A DNA stretch of 30,992 nt from NCBI RefSeq assembly GCF_002999335.1, contig NW_020312243.1, forward strand, positions 1 to 30,992. The letters run 5' to 3'. How positions within the stretch are numbered: position 1 is the stretch's first letter; every line of letters begins with the position of its first letter. The stretch is from Cyclospora cayetanensis. Lineage: Eukaryota > Apicomplexa > Conoidasida > Eucoccidiorida > Eimeriidae. The notes under the pieces are model-generated. The model saw only the letters and a program-made list of their open reading frames with translations, searched no databases and was not told where the DNA came from. Shown in pieces: positions 22,320-30,992 of the stretch. The translations under genes were made by a program, and so were the position numbers.

Positions 22320-23208
22320 CTTTGGATGCAAAGAGCGCACTGCCTAAATCATACACCGTGCAAATGTTCAGCAGCCTCTAGACCAATTCCGCATTAGAGC
22401 GACGGCAAGTGTTAGCCGGTGTGCTGGTGCTAGAACCACTCTAGTCTTATGCCCAAGTTCTCATAACAGTTCCATATGCTGCAAACATCTGAACACTCCT
22501 TCAATAAGATACCACAGACGGGCGCCCAACATCTTATGAAGCACCAATTCGGCATGGCCCATACTCACACAAGCGGGTCTATTGCCGCTAATGACATTGT
22601 TGCTTTCCCCACAAAAAATACGACACGACGACACCAGCCCAGATTAGAGCACAGGAGCGACGCTGCCACTGCCTTGCCTACCCTTGTGCCAGCTCACCAA
22701 CATTTGCCGGAGTTCCCTAAGCACATGCACATCTGCGAGGCTGCAAGACCACTCCGTACCGCATGTCTAAAGAACCAGTGGTACTAAACAACACCTACGA
22801 CACATTAGCTGCTTATCCGCACACACATACATACAACACATGCCTTCCACAACCCACTAGCTGGACACCGCCAACTCAGACCGGCATTAGCAAATGCGCA
22901 CCATCAGCGCAAAGCCTGCATTCAGTACAACATAGAAATTTCAAAGAACTACAGCCACTCCAAGGTGATCAGGCACTTTTAAACAAGTATGTCTCTCGGT
23001 CCTCCAATTGTCGCTTTCACCTTCTGCCACTGCAATAGACAATATCCAAGCAGTCAAGTGAAACACACCTTGAGTGCAGTGCGCAGCCTACTCAACGTGC
23101 AACCCCAAATAACAACAGTGCTAGCCATTCCACTGCAGCACAGAAGCTAGGTCATGCCCTGACCCTACATGCATTAGCTACAGAAAAAGCACATATTCCA
23201 CCCCACAC
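22320..23208 (+). repeat. Satellite unit 26 (889 bp)
   Basis: The palindrome has one mismatch (GGATGC). It pairs with unit 17 over at least 200 bp at an 8016-bp offset. The stretch near 22500-22540 (CTTCAATAAGATACC, GGGCGCCCAACATC) is shared only with the preceding unit. Confidence 0.92.
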
Positions 23209-24101
23209 CATTGAATGCAAAGAGCGCACTGCCTGAGTCATGCAGCGTGCAAATGTTCACCAGCCTCTACATCAATTCCGCATCAGAGCGACAGCAAGTG
23301 CTAGCCGGTGTGCTGGTGCTGAAACCACTCTACTCTATGGCCAAGCTCGCATAGGGATTCCATACGCTGCAAACAGCTGGGCACTTCTCGAAATGCATGC
23401 CACAGGAGAAGGCTCCACATTTTATGAAACACCCATGCGACATAGCCCACATTCACAAGGGCGATTCTACTGCTGGTATTCACATTGTTGCTCTGAGCAC
23501 ATGCAATACGACACGACAACACCACCGCAGATTGAAGCACAGCAACCCTATTGCCGCTGAATTCCAGCGGAAGTGCCAACTCAGCATCGCCCTGCCGGAG
23601 GCGCCTAAACGCACAACGGCCTGCTAGTAACCTGTAACCTTCCGCACCACAAGTCTAAAAAACCAGTGGCACCAGACAACACCTACGACACATTGCCTGC
23701 TTATCTGCACCCACACCCATACAACACATGAGGTACACAACCGACTTTCTGAACATCGACCAACGCAAAGCAGCATTAGCAAATGTACACCATCAGCGCA
23801 AAGACTGTATCCACTACAACAGCAACACATCAAAGAACTACAGCCACTCGAGGATGCTCAGGCTCTCCTAAACAAGGATGCCGCTCGGTCCTTAACTTGT
23901 CACTTTCAGCTTCTGCCACTGCAATAGATAATATCGGAGCACCCAAGTCAAACACACTTCGAGTGCAGTGCGCAGCCTGCTGCTCAGCGTGCACCTCTAC
24001 ATAACAACAGTGCTAGCCATTCCCATGCAACAGAGAAGCTAGGTGCTGCCCTGACCCTACATCCATTAGCTACAGGAAAAAGCACATACTCCACCTCTCA
24101 C
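23209..24101 (+). repeat. Satellite unit 27 (893 bp), CCATTGAA subtype
   Basis: CCATTGAATGCAAAG replaces the palindrome, the same subtype as unit 18. The CTAGA stem is disrupted (GGTGCTGAAACC) and CTCTACTCTATGG near 23329 lacks bases found in other copies. Confidence 0.92.
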
Positions 24102-24992
24102 CTTTGCATGGAAATAGCGCACTGCCTGAGTCATGCAGAGTGCAAATGTTCACCAGCCTCCAGACAAATTCCTCATCAGAGCGACAGCAAGTGCTAGCCG
24201 GTGTGTTGGTGGTAGAACCACTCTAGTCTTATGGCCAAGCTCGCATGAAGAGTCCATACGTTGAACGCAACTGACCACTTCTCCATCCACATGCCATAGA
24301 AGAACCCTCTATATCTTATGAAGCATCAAATCGGCATACAGCCATACTCATATAAGCGGTTCTATTGCCGCTATTCAAAATGTTGGCTTGGCCATATGCA
24401 ATACAAGACGACACCAGCCCAAATTTAAGCACAGAAACCGTACTCCCACTACCCTACAGAGAACCTGCCAACTCAGCATCGTCCTGCTGGAGTCGCCTAA
24501 AAGCACGGACACCTGTTAGTATCCTGTAACACTAAGTACCACAAGTCCAGAAGACCAGTTGTATCAAACAACACCTACGATACATTAGCTGCTTAACCGC
24601 ACCCACACCCATACCCCAGATGGCGTGCACAACCCACTTTCTGGACATCGCCAATGCAGACCGACAATAACAAATGTACACCATCAGCACAACCCCTGCA
24701 TTCAGTACAGCAGCCAAACATTAAAAAATTAGAAGCACTCGAAAGTCCTCAGGCTCTCCTAAACACGGATGCCACCCACTACTCCACTTGTCAATTTCAG
24801 CTTCTGCCACTGCAATAGATACTATACGAGCATCCAAGTCAAACACACTTCGAGTGCAGTGCGCAGCCTACTCCTCAAAGTGCAAATCCACATAACAACA
24901 GTGCTAGCCATTCCACTGCAGCAGAGCAGCTAGATGCTGCCCTGACCCTACATGCATTAGCTACAGGAAAAAGCACATACTCCACCTCTCAC
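24102..24992 (+). repeat. Satellite unit 28 (891 bp)
   Basis: The palindrome has two mismatches (CATGGAAAT on the right arm). The tail carries AAAGTGCAAATCCACATAAC (near 24888) and AGCAGCTAGATGCTGCC, both repeated in unit 29 about 890 bp on. CATGAAGAGTCC near 24245 links it to units 22 and 25. Confidence 0.92.
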
Positions 24993-25883
24993 CTTTGCAT
25001 GCAAAGAGCGCACTTCCTGAGTCATGCAGAGTGCAAATGCCTGTCAGCCTCTAGACCGATTCCGCATCAGAACGACGACAAGTGCTAGCCGGTGTGCTGG
25101 TCCTAGAACCAGTCTAGTCTTATCGCAAAGCGCGCATAGGGTTTCCATACGCTGGAAACAAGTGACCTCTTCTCCATCCACATGCCATGGAAAATACCTC
25201 TGCATCGTGCTAAGCATGAAGCCAGCAGAGAACCATACTCGGATAAGCGTTTCTATTGCTGCTATTGGCATTGTTGGTTTGGGCACATGCAGTACGACAC
25301 AACACCGACGCTGTTTGAAGCACAGGAACCGTACTGCCACTAGCGGGCAGAGACGCTGGCAACTGAGCGTTGATTTGCCGGAGTTACCTGAACACACGGA
25401 CGTCTGCGAGGCTCCAGAAACACTCCGCACCGCAAGTCCAAAGAACCAGTTGTACCAAACAACACCTACGACACATTGGTTGCTTATCCGCACCCACAAC
25501 CATATAACACATGGCCTGCATCACGCACTTCCTAAACATCGCCAACGCAGACCAGGATTAGCGAACTCGCACCATCAGCGCAAAGCCTGCATTCAGTACA
25601 ACAGCGAAACATCAAAGGACTACACCCATTTGAAGGTCCTCAGGCTCTCCTAAACAAGGATGCCGCTTGGTCCTTAACTTGTTGCTTTCAGCTTCTGCCA
25701 CTGCAATAGACAATATACGAGCATCCAAGTCAAACACACTTCGAGTGCAGTGCGCAGCCTAATCCTCAAAGTGCAAATCCACATAACAACAGTGCTAGCC
25801 ACCCCACTGCAGCAGAGCAGCTAGATGCTGCCCTGACCCTACATGCACTAGCTACAGGAAAAAGCATATACTCCACCCCACAC
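24993..25883 (+). repeat. Satellite unit 29 (891 bp), holds the longest open frame
   Basis: The palindrome is perfect (24993-25006). Because GGCGTGTAG is replaced by GCGGGCAGAG near 25343, the recurrent plus-strand frame stays open for 209 codons (25024-25653). A minus-strand frame of 151 codons (25044-25499) lies within the same stretch. Confidence 0.92.
25024..25653 (+). other. Longest open frame (209 codons), probably non-coding
   Basis: The frame starts at ATG in TCATGCAGAGTGC and ends at TAA in CTCTCCTAAAC. Homologous frames are open in parts of many units (159 codons at 29644-30123, 147 at 20756-21199, 118 at 4752-5108). The translation is rich in Thr, His, Arg, Ser, Gln and Asn, with no signal peptide, membrane segment or recognisable motif. 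Most left-hand units carry an in-frame TAG (for example 1257-1259, 12872-12874), and frameshifts separate the parts. An ancestral repeat-borne gene is possible, but translation of A/C-rich noise is more likely. Confidence 0.12.
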
Positions 25884-26773
25884 CTCTGCATACAAAGAGC
25901 GCACTGCCTGAGTCATGCAGTGTGCAGATGTTCACCAGCCCCCAGATCAATTCCGCATCAGTGGAACAAGCGCTAGCCGATTTGCTGGTGTTAGAAACAC
26001 TCTAGTACTGTGGGTCAAACAGGAAGGACACTTGATAAGCAGAAATCCAATGCCCACATTTCCATTCACATGCCACAGAACAAGCCTCTACATCTTATGA
26101 AGCACCAACTTGGCATAGAACCATACAGACATAAGCGGATCTACTGCCGCTAAAGACATTGTTGCTTTGGGGACAAGCAATACAACACGACGACATCAGC
26201 CCAGATTAAAGCACAGGAACAGTACTACCACTGGCTTCCAAAAACATGCCAACTGAGCATCGTCCTACTGGAGCACCCCGAACACACGGACGCCTGCTAG
26301 TATCCTGTAACACTCCGCACCACAAGTCTAAAAGACAGTGGTACCAAACAACACCTACGCCACATTGGCTGCTTATCCGCAACCACACCCATACAACACA
26401 TGCCTTGCAAAACCCACTAGCTGGACATCGCAAAAACCTAACCGGCATTAGCAAATGCGCACCATCAGCGCAAACCCTGCATTCAGTACAACAGTCAAAC
26501 ATCAAACAACTACAGCCACTCGAAGGTGCTTAGGCTCTTCTAAACAAGGATGCCACCCGCTACTCCACTTGTTGCTTTCAGCTTTGGCCACTGCAATGGA
26601 TAATATCGGAGCATCCAAGTCAAACACACTTCGAGCGCAGTGCACAGCCTACCCCTCAACGTGCAACCCCACATAACAACAGTGCTATTCATCGCATCGC
26701 AGCACAGAAGCTAAGGGATGCCCTGACCCTACATGCATTAGCTACAGGAAAAAGCACATACTACACCCCACAC
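25884..26773 (+). repeat. Satellite unit 30 (890 bp)
   Basis: The palindrome has two differences (CTCTGCATACAAAG). Around 26008-26070 the usual GGCCAAGCTCGCATAGGG block is replaced by GGGTCAAACAGGAAGG and following sequence, also seen in unit 31. AGCACCCCGAACACACGG at 26272 pairs with unit 25. Confidence 0.92.
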
Positions 26774-27664
26774 CTTTGCATGCAAAGAGCGCACTGCCTA
26801 AGTCATACAGTGTGCAAATCTTCACCAGCTTCCAGATCAATTCTGCATCAAAGTGAAGGCAAGTACTAGCGAATGTGCTGGCGCTAGAACCACTCTAGTA
26901 TTCTGGATCAAACAAGAAGGGGATGGCATAAACTGAGCGCCACCGCCACGTCTCCACTAAAGTACCAGGGAACAAGCCTCCACACCTTATGAAGCACCAA
27001 TTGGGCATAGCCCATTCTCACATAAGCATTTCTATTGCTGCTACCGAGAGTGTTGCTTTGAACGCACGCAATACGACACGACTACACCAGCACAGATTAA
27101 ACGACAGGACCGACACAACCACTGGCTTCCTACGAACCTGCCAGCTCAGCATCGTCCTGCCGGAGTCCGCCTAAACGCGCGGACGCCGGAAAGGCTCCAG
27201 AAACACTCCGCACCACAAGTCCAAAGAACCAGTTGTACCAAACAACACCTACGACACATTGGCTGCTTACCTGCACCCACACCCATACAACACATGCCTT
27301 GCAAAACCCACTAGCTGGACATCGCAAAAACCTAACCGGCAATCGAAAATGCACATCATCAGCGCAAAGCCTGCATTCAGTACAACAGCGAAACATCAAT
27401 GAACTACAGCCATTCGAAGGTGCTCAGGCTCTCCTAAACAAGGATGCCACCGACTACTCCACTTGTGGCTTTCAGCTTTGGCCACTGCAATAGATAATAT
27501 CGGAGCATCCATGTGAAACACACTTCGAGTGCAGTGCGCAGCCTACTCAACGTGCAAATCCACATATCAGCAGTGCTAGCCATTCTACTGCAGCAGAGCA
27601 GCTAGGTGCTGCCCTGACCGTACATGCATTAGCTACAGGAAAAAGCACATACTCCACCTCACAC
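26774..27664 (+). repeat. Satellite unit 31 (891 bp)
   Basis: The palindrome is perfect (26774-26787). It shares with unit 30 the GATCAAACAAGAAGG replacement block (about 26905-26945) and GCTGGACATCGCAAAAACC (27314). GATGCCACCGACTACTCC near 27440 is the right-end subtype of this position. Confidence 0.92.
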
Positions 27665-28562
27665 CTTTGCATGCAAAGAGCGCACTGCCTGAGTCATGCA
27701 GCGTGCAAATGTTTGTCAGCCTCTACACCAATTCCGCATCAGAGCGACGGCAAGTGGTAGCCGATGTGCTCGTGTTAGAATTACTCTAGCCTTATGGCCA
27801 AAGTCGCATAACGATTCCATACGCTTGAGGCAACTGCAACTCGTCCATCCACATACCATAGAGCAATCGTCTACATATTACAAAGCATCAATTTGCCACA
27901 GCCTAATATTCACATATGCAATTCTATTGCCGCTATTGACATTGTTGCGTTGAACACATGCAATAGACGCGACGACACCAACACACATTAAAGCACAGAA
28001 GGCCTACTGCCACGGGCTTCCAGAAGATCTTCTAACGCAGCATCGTCCTCCACGTAGAGTGAGTCACAAAAGCGCACGGTCGCCTGCGAGGCTCCTGCAA
28101 CACTCCCCACCACAAGTCTATAGAACCAGCGGTACCAAACAACACCTACCACACATGTGCTGCTTATCCGCACTCACACCCAAACCGCACATGGCTTGCA
28201 TAACGCACTTCCTAAGCATCGCCTCGCGGACCAGCATTAGCAAATGCCCACCATCAGCGCAAAGCCTGCATTCAGTACAACATAGAAACATCAAAGAACT
28301 ACAACCACTCGAAGGTGCTTAGGCTCTCGTGAACACGGATGCCGCTCAGGAATACACTTGTTACGTTCAGCTCCTGCCACTGCAATAGACAATATACGAG
28401 CATCCAAGTTAAACACACTTCGAGTGCAGTGAGCAGCCTACTCCTCAACGTGCAACTCCACATAACAACAGTGCTAGCCATCCCACCGTAGCACAGAAGC
28501 TACGTGCTCGCCTGAGCATACATGCATTAGCTACAGGAAAATCCACATACCCCACACCACAC
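27665..28562 (+). repeat. Satellite unit 32 (898 bp)
   Basis: The palindrome is perfect (27665-27678). CATAACGATTCC near 27806 is a right-end variant. The region near 28050-28080 (CACGTAGAGTGAGTCACAAA) is an extended private variant that adds to the length. Confidence 0.92.
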
Positions 28563-29455
28563 CTTTGCATGCAAAGACCGCACTGCCTGAGCCATGCAGC
28601 GTGCAAATGTTCACCAGCCTTCAAATCGATTCCGCATCAGAGCGACGGCAAGTGCTAGCCGATGTGCTGGTGCTAGAACCAATCTAGAATTATGGCCAAG
28701 TTCGCATAACGATTCCATATGCTGGAAACAACTGACGACTTCTTGAAATGCATGCCATGGAATAAGCCTCTACACCTTGCAAAGCACCAATTCCGCTTCG
28801 CCCATACTAGCGTAAGCGTTTCTATTGCTGCTATTGAAATTGTTGCTTTGAACCAATTCAATACCACGCGACGACACCAGCGCAGATCTAAGTACAGGAA
28901 CACCACTCCCACTGGCGTCAAGAGAATCTGGCAATTCACCATCGTCCTGCCAGAGTCGCCTAAACGCCCGGACGCCTGAGAGTCTACAGTAAGGCACCGC
29001 AAGACACATCCAAAGAACCAGGGGTAAAAAGCAACACCTACGACACATTGGCTGCTTATCCGCACCCACACTCATACAACATATGGCTTGCAAAACCCAC
29101 TTTCTAAAAATCGCCAACGCAGACCGGCATTAGCATATGCGCACCATCAGTGCAGAGCCTGCATTCAGGACAACAGCGAAACATTAAAGAACCAGAGCCA
29201 ATCCATGGTTCTCAGGCTCTCCTAAACAAGGATGCCACCCGCTACTCCACTTGTCGCTTTCACCTTCTGCCACTGCAATAGACAACATCGTAGCATCCAA
29301 GTCAAACACACTTCGAGTGCAGTGCGCAGCCTACTCCTCAACGTGCAACCCCACATAACAACAGTGCTAGCCATCTCACCGCAGCACAGAAGCTAGGTGA
29401 TGGCCTGACCCTACATGCATTAGCTACAGGAAAAAGCACATACTCCACCTCACAC
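28563..29455 (+). repeat. Satellite unit 33 (893 bp)
   Basis: The palindrome is perfect (28563-28576). The tail from ACATCGTAGCATCC (29285) to about 29429 pairs with unit 25, with few differences, eight units earlier. Confidence 0.92.
28819..28850 (+). other. T/G-rich island within the A/C-rich unit (representative copy)
   Basis: The stretch TTCTATTGCTGCTATTG and the bases after it are T- and G-rich, reversing the A/C bias of the surrounding unit. In the common form, 24 of 33 bases are T or G. It is present in nearly every unit at offset about 255-290, is deleted in unit 25 and is shortened in unit 2. No function is evident. Confidence 0.7.
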
Positions 29456-30352
29456 CTTTGCATGCAAAGAGCGCACTGCCTGAGTCACGCAGCGTGCAAA
29501 TGTTCACCAGCCTCTAGATCAATTCCGCATCAGAGCGACGACAAGTGGTAGCCGGTGTGCTGGTACTACAATCACTCTAGTCTTATGCCCAAACTCGCAT
29601 AACAATTCCATACGCTGAAAGGGGTTCCTACCTCTTCAAATACGTGCCACATAACGAACCTCTACACATTACAAAGCACGAACCTGGCATAGCCCACACT
29701 CACAGAAGCGGTTCTATTGCCGCTATTGAAATTGTTGGTTTGAGCACTTGCAATACGACGCGACGATACCAGCGCAGATTTAAGCACATGAGGCATATTG
29801 CCACTGGCTTGCAGACCACCCCGCCCAATTCAGCATCGGCATGCGGAAGCCTGCCTAAACGCATGGACCCCTGCGAGGCTCCTGCAACACTCCGCACCAC
29901 ATGTCTAAACAACCAGTTGTACCAAACAACACCTGAGACACATTCTCTGCTTATCCGCACCCACACCCATACAACACATGGCTTGCACAACCTACTTTCT
30001 AAACATCGACAACGCAGTCTGGTATCAGCAAATGTACACCATCAGCGCAAAGGCTGCATTAACCACAACAACAGCGAAACATCGAAGAACAACAACCATT
30101 CGAAGGTCCTTAGGCTCTCGTGAACAATTAAGGCGCTCGGGGATCCACATGTCGCTTTCAGCTTCTGCCACTGCAATAGATAATAGCCGAGCAGCCAAGT
30201 GAAACACACATCGAGTGCAGTGCGCAGCCTACTCCTCAACGTGCAACCCCACATAACAACAGTGCTAGCCATTCCACTGCAACACAGAAGCTAGGTGATG
30301 GCCTGACCCTACATGCATTAGCTACAGCAAAAGCACATACTCCACCCCACAC
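29456..30352 (+). repeat. Satellite unit 34 (897 bp)
   Basis: The palindrome is perfect (29456-29469). GAAAGGGGTTCCTACC near 29618 replaces the common AAACAACTGACCAC stretch. A plus-strand frame of 159 codons (29644-30123) is collinear with the unit 29 frame. Confidence 0.92.
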
Positions 30353-30992
30353 CTTTGCATGCAAAGAGCGCACTGCCTGAGTCACCCAATGCGCAAATGT
30401 TCACCAGCCTCCAGATCAATTCCGCATCAGAGCGACGACAAGTGCTAGCCCATGTGCTGGTGTTAGAACCACTCTAGTCTTATGGCCAAGCTCGCATAAC
30501 GATTCCATACGTTGAAAACAACTGAGCACGTCTCCAAACGCGTGGCATAGAACAACCCTCTACATCTTGCAAAGCACCAGTTCGGCTTTGCCCATACTCA
30601 AATAAGCGGTTCTATTGCTGCTATTGACATTGTTGGCTTGAACATATGCAATACGACACGACAACACCGGCGCAGATTGAAGCACAGGGACACTACTGCC
30701 ACTAGCTTCCAGCAAAACTGCCAACTTAGACATGTCGACCCGGAGTCGCCTCAACGCACGGACGCCTGCTAGTCTCCCTCCAACACTCCGCACCACAAGT
30801 CTAAACAACTGGAGGTACGAAACAACAACTACGACACATTGGCTGCCTATCCGCACCCACACCCATACAACACATGGCTTGCAAAACCCACTTTCTAAAA
30901 ATCGCCAACGCACACCAACAGTAGCGAATTCGCACCATCAGCGTGAAGCCTGCATTCTGTACAACAGCGAAACATTAAAGAACCACAGCCAC
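30353..30992 (+). repeat. Satellite unit 35, cut by the window edge (640 bp present)
   Basis: The palindrome is perfect (30353-30366) and all landmarks as far as AACATTAAAGAACCACAGCCAC are in the expected order. The sequence ends inside the unit, so the array continues to the right. Confidence 0.92.

Larger units (their letters stand above)
1..30992 (+). repeat. Tandem satellite array, unit about 892 bp, 34 complete copies plus one partial
   Basis: The same ordered set of landmarks recurs from end to end: CTTTGCATGCAAAG, GTGCTAGAACCACTCTAG, ATTGCTGCTATTGATATTG, ACACCTACGACACATTGG, ACAACAGTGCTAGCC and GCCCTGACCCTACAT. All copies are direct repeats in one orientation. Palindrome-to-palindrome spacings run from 866 to 901 bp, mean about 892.5. 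Neighbouring copies differ by many substitutions and small indels, so this is an aged array and not a fresh amplification. No unique DNA, transposon or gene interrupts it, and both ends continue beyond the window. Complex satellites of this size are a known class of eukaryotic heterochromatin; centromeric, pericentromeric or subtelomeric location is inference. A tandem array of non-coding RNA units is an alternative that cannot be excluded. Confidence 0.97.

Noticed and set aside
25024..25653. Annotating the recurrent open frames as protein-coding genes
   Set aside because: They are broken by stops and frameshifts in most copies, overlap open frames on the other strand, have composition expected from A/C- or G/T-rich DNA, and show no recognisable domain. 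They are kept only as low-confidence notes.
27350..27366. Hammerhead ribozyme core on the minus strand
   Set aside because: CTGATGA appears on the minus strand here in a single unit. The usual form in other units is CTGATGG, and no suitably placed GAAAC with flanking helices was seen.
30570..30595. CENP-B box
   Set aside because: TTCGGCATAGCCC-type sequence matches part of the TTCGNNNNANNCGGG pattern but lacks the final GGG. No full match was seen in any unit I checked.
1..30992. A single fixed higher-order repeat of 9, 11 or 13 units
   Set aside because: Shared variants occur at many different offsets (5, 6, 8, 9, 11, 13, 14, 20 units) and are limited to short tracts, so no one period explains the array.
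1..30992. CRISPR array or phage/bacterial mobile element
   Set aside because: The repeated unit is about 892 bp with no short-repeat and unique-spacer structure. No cas, integrase or transposase-like protein is encoded.
1..30992. Ribosomal RNA, 5S or other known RNA gene tandem array
   Set aside because: No recognisable rRNA, 5S, snRNA or spliced-leader sequence was found in the unit, and divergence between copies is far higher than in active rRNA arrays.

Overview
The whole window is one uninterrupted tandem array of a long, complex repeat. I count 34 complete head-to-tail units plus one unit cut by the right edge, all in the same orientation. Spacing, measured from a palindrome-bearing landmark, is 866-901 bp with a mean of about 892.5 bp. 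The array runs off both edges, so its true size is unknown. I find no convincing protein gene, tRNA, rRNA, transposon, CRISPR array or bacterial-type operon.

The organism cannot be named from this sequence. A more than 30 kb satellite with a unit near 0.9 kb and moderate divergence between copies is typical of eukaryotic nuclear heterochromatin (centromeric, pericentromeric or subtelomeric). CpG is frequent, which argues against a heavily methylated vertebrate genome. The plus strand is strongly A+C-rich. Three lines counted by hand (3541-3600, 15601-15660, 30841-30900) give 118 of 180 bases A or C and about 51% G+C. The exception is a short T/G-rich island near offset 255-290 of each unit.

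In unit coordinates (0 = first base of the palindrome) the layout is as follows. A CTTTGCATGCAAAG palindrome lies at 0-13. A block ending in a small CTAGA/TCTAG inverted repeat lies at about 30-125. A variable stretch covers about 130-250. The T/G-rich island is at about 255-290. A second variable region covers about 330-440. The most uniform core, holding GGTACC and CACCCACACCC, is at about 445-545. A poorly conserved stretch lies at about 610-745, and a conserved block holding AGTGCTAGCC and CCCTGACCCTAC at about 745-890.

The array has internal history. Diagnostic variants change from left to right, with a transition around 17-21 kb. Distant units share collinear variant tracts at offsets close to whole numbers of units (5, 6, 8, 9, 11, 13, 14 and 20). 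Adjacent units share near-identical tracts. This fits local unequal exchange plus gene-conversion-like transfer, not a single fixed higher-order repeat.

Open frames of up to 209 codons (plus strand) and 163 codons (minus strand) recur at the same place in the unit. They overlap on opposite strands and are broken in most copies, so I treat them as probably non-coding while flagging the longest for testing.
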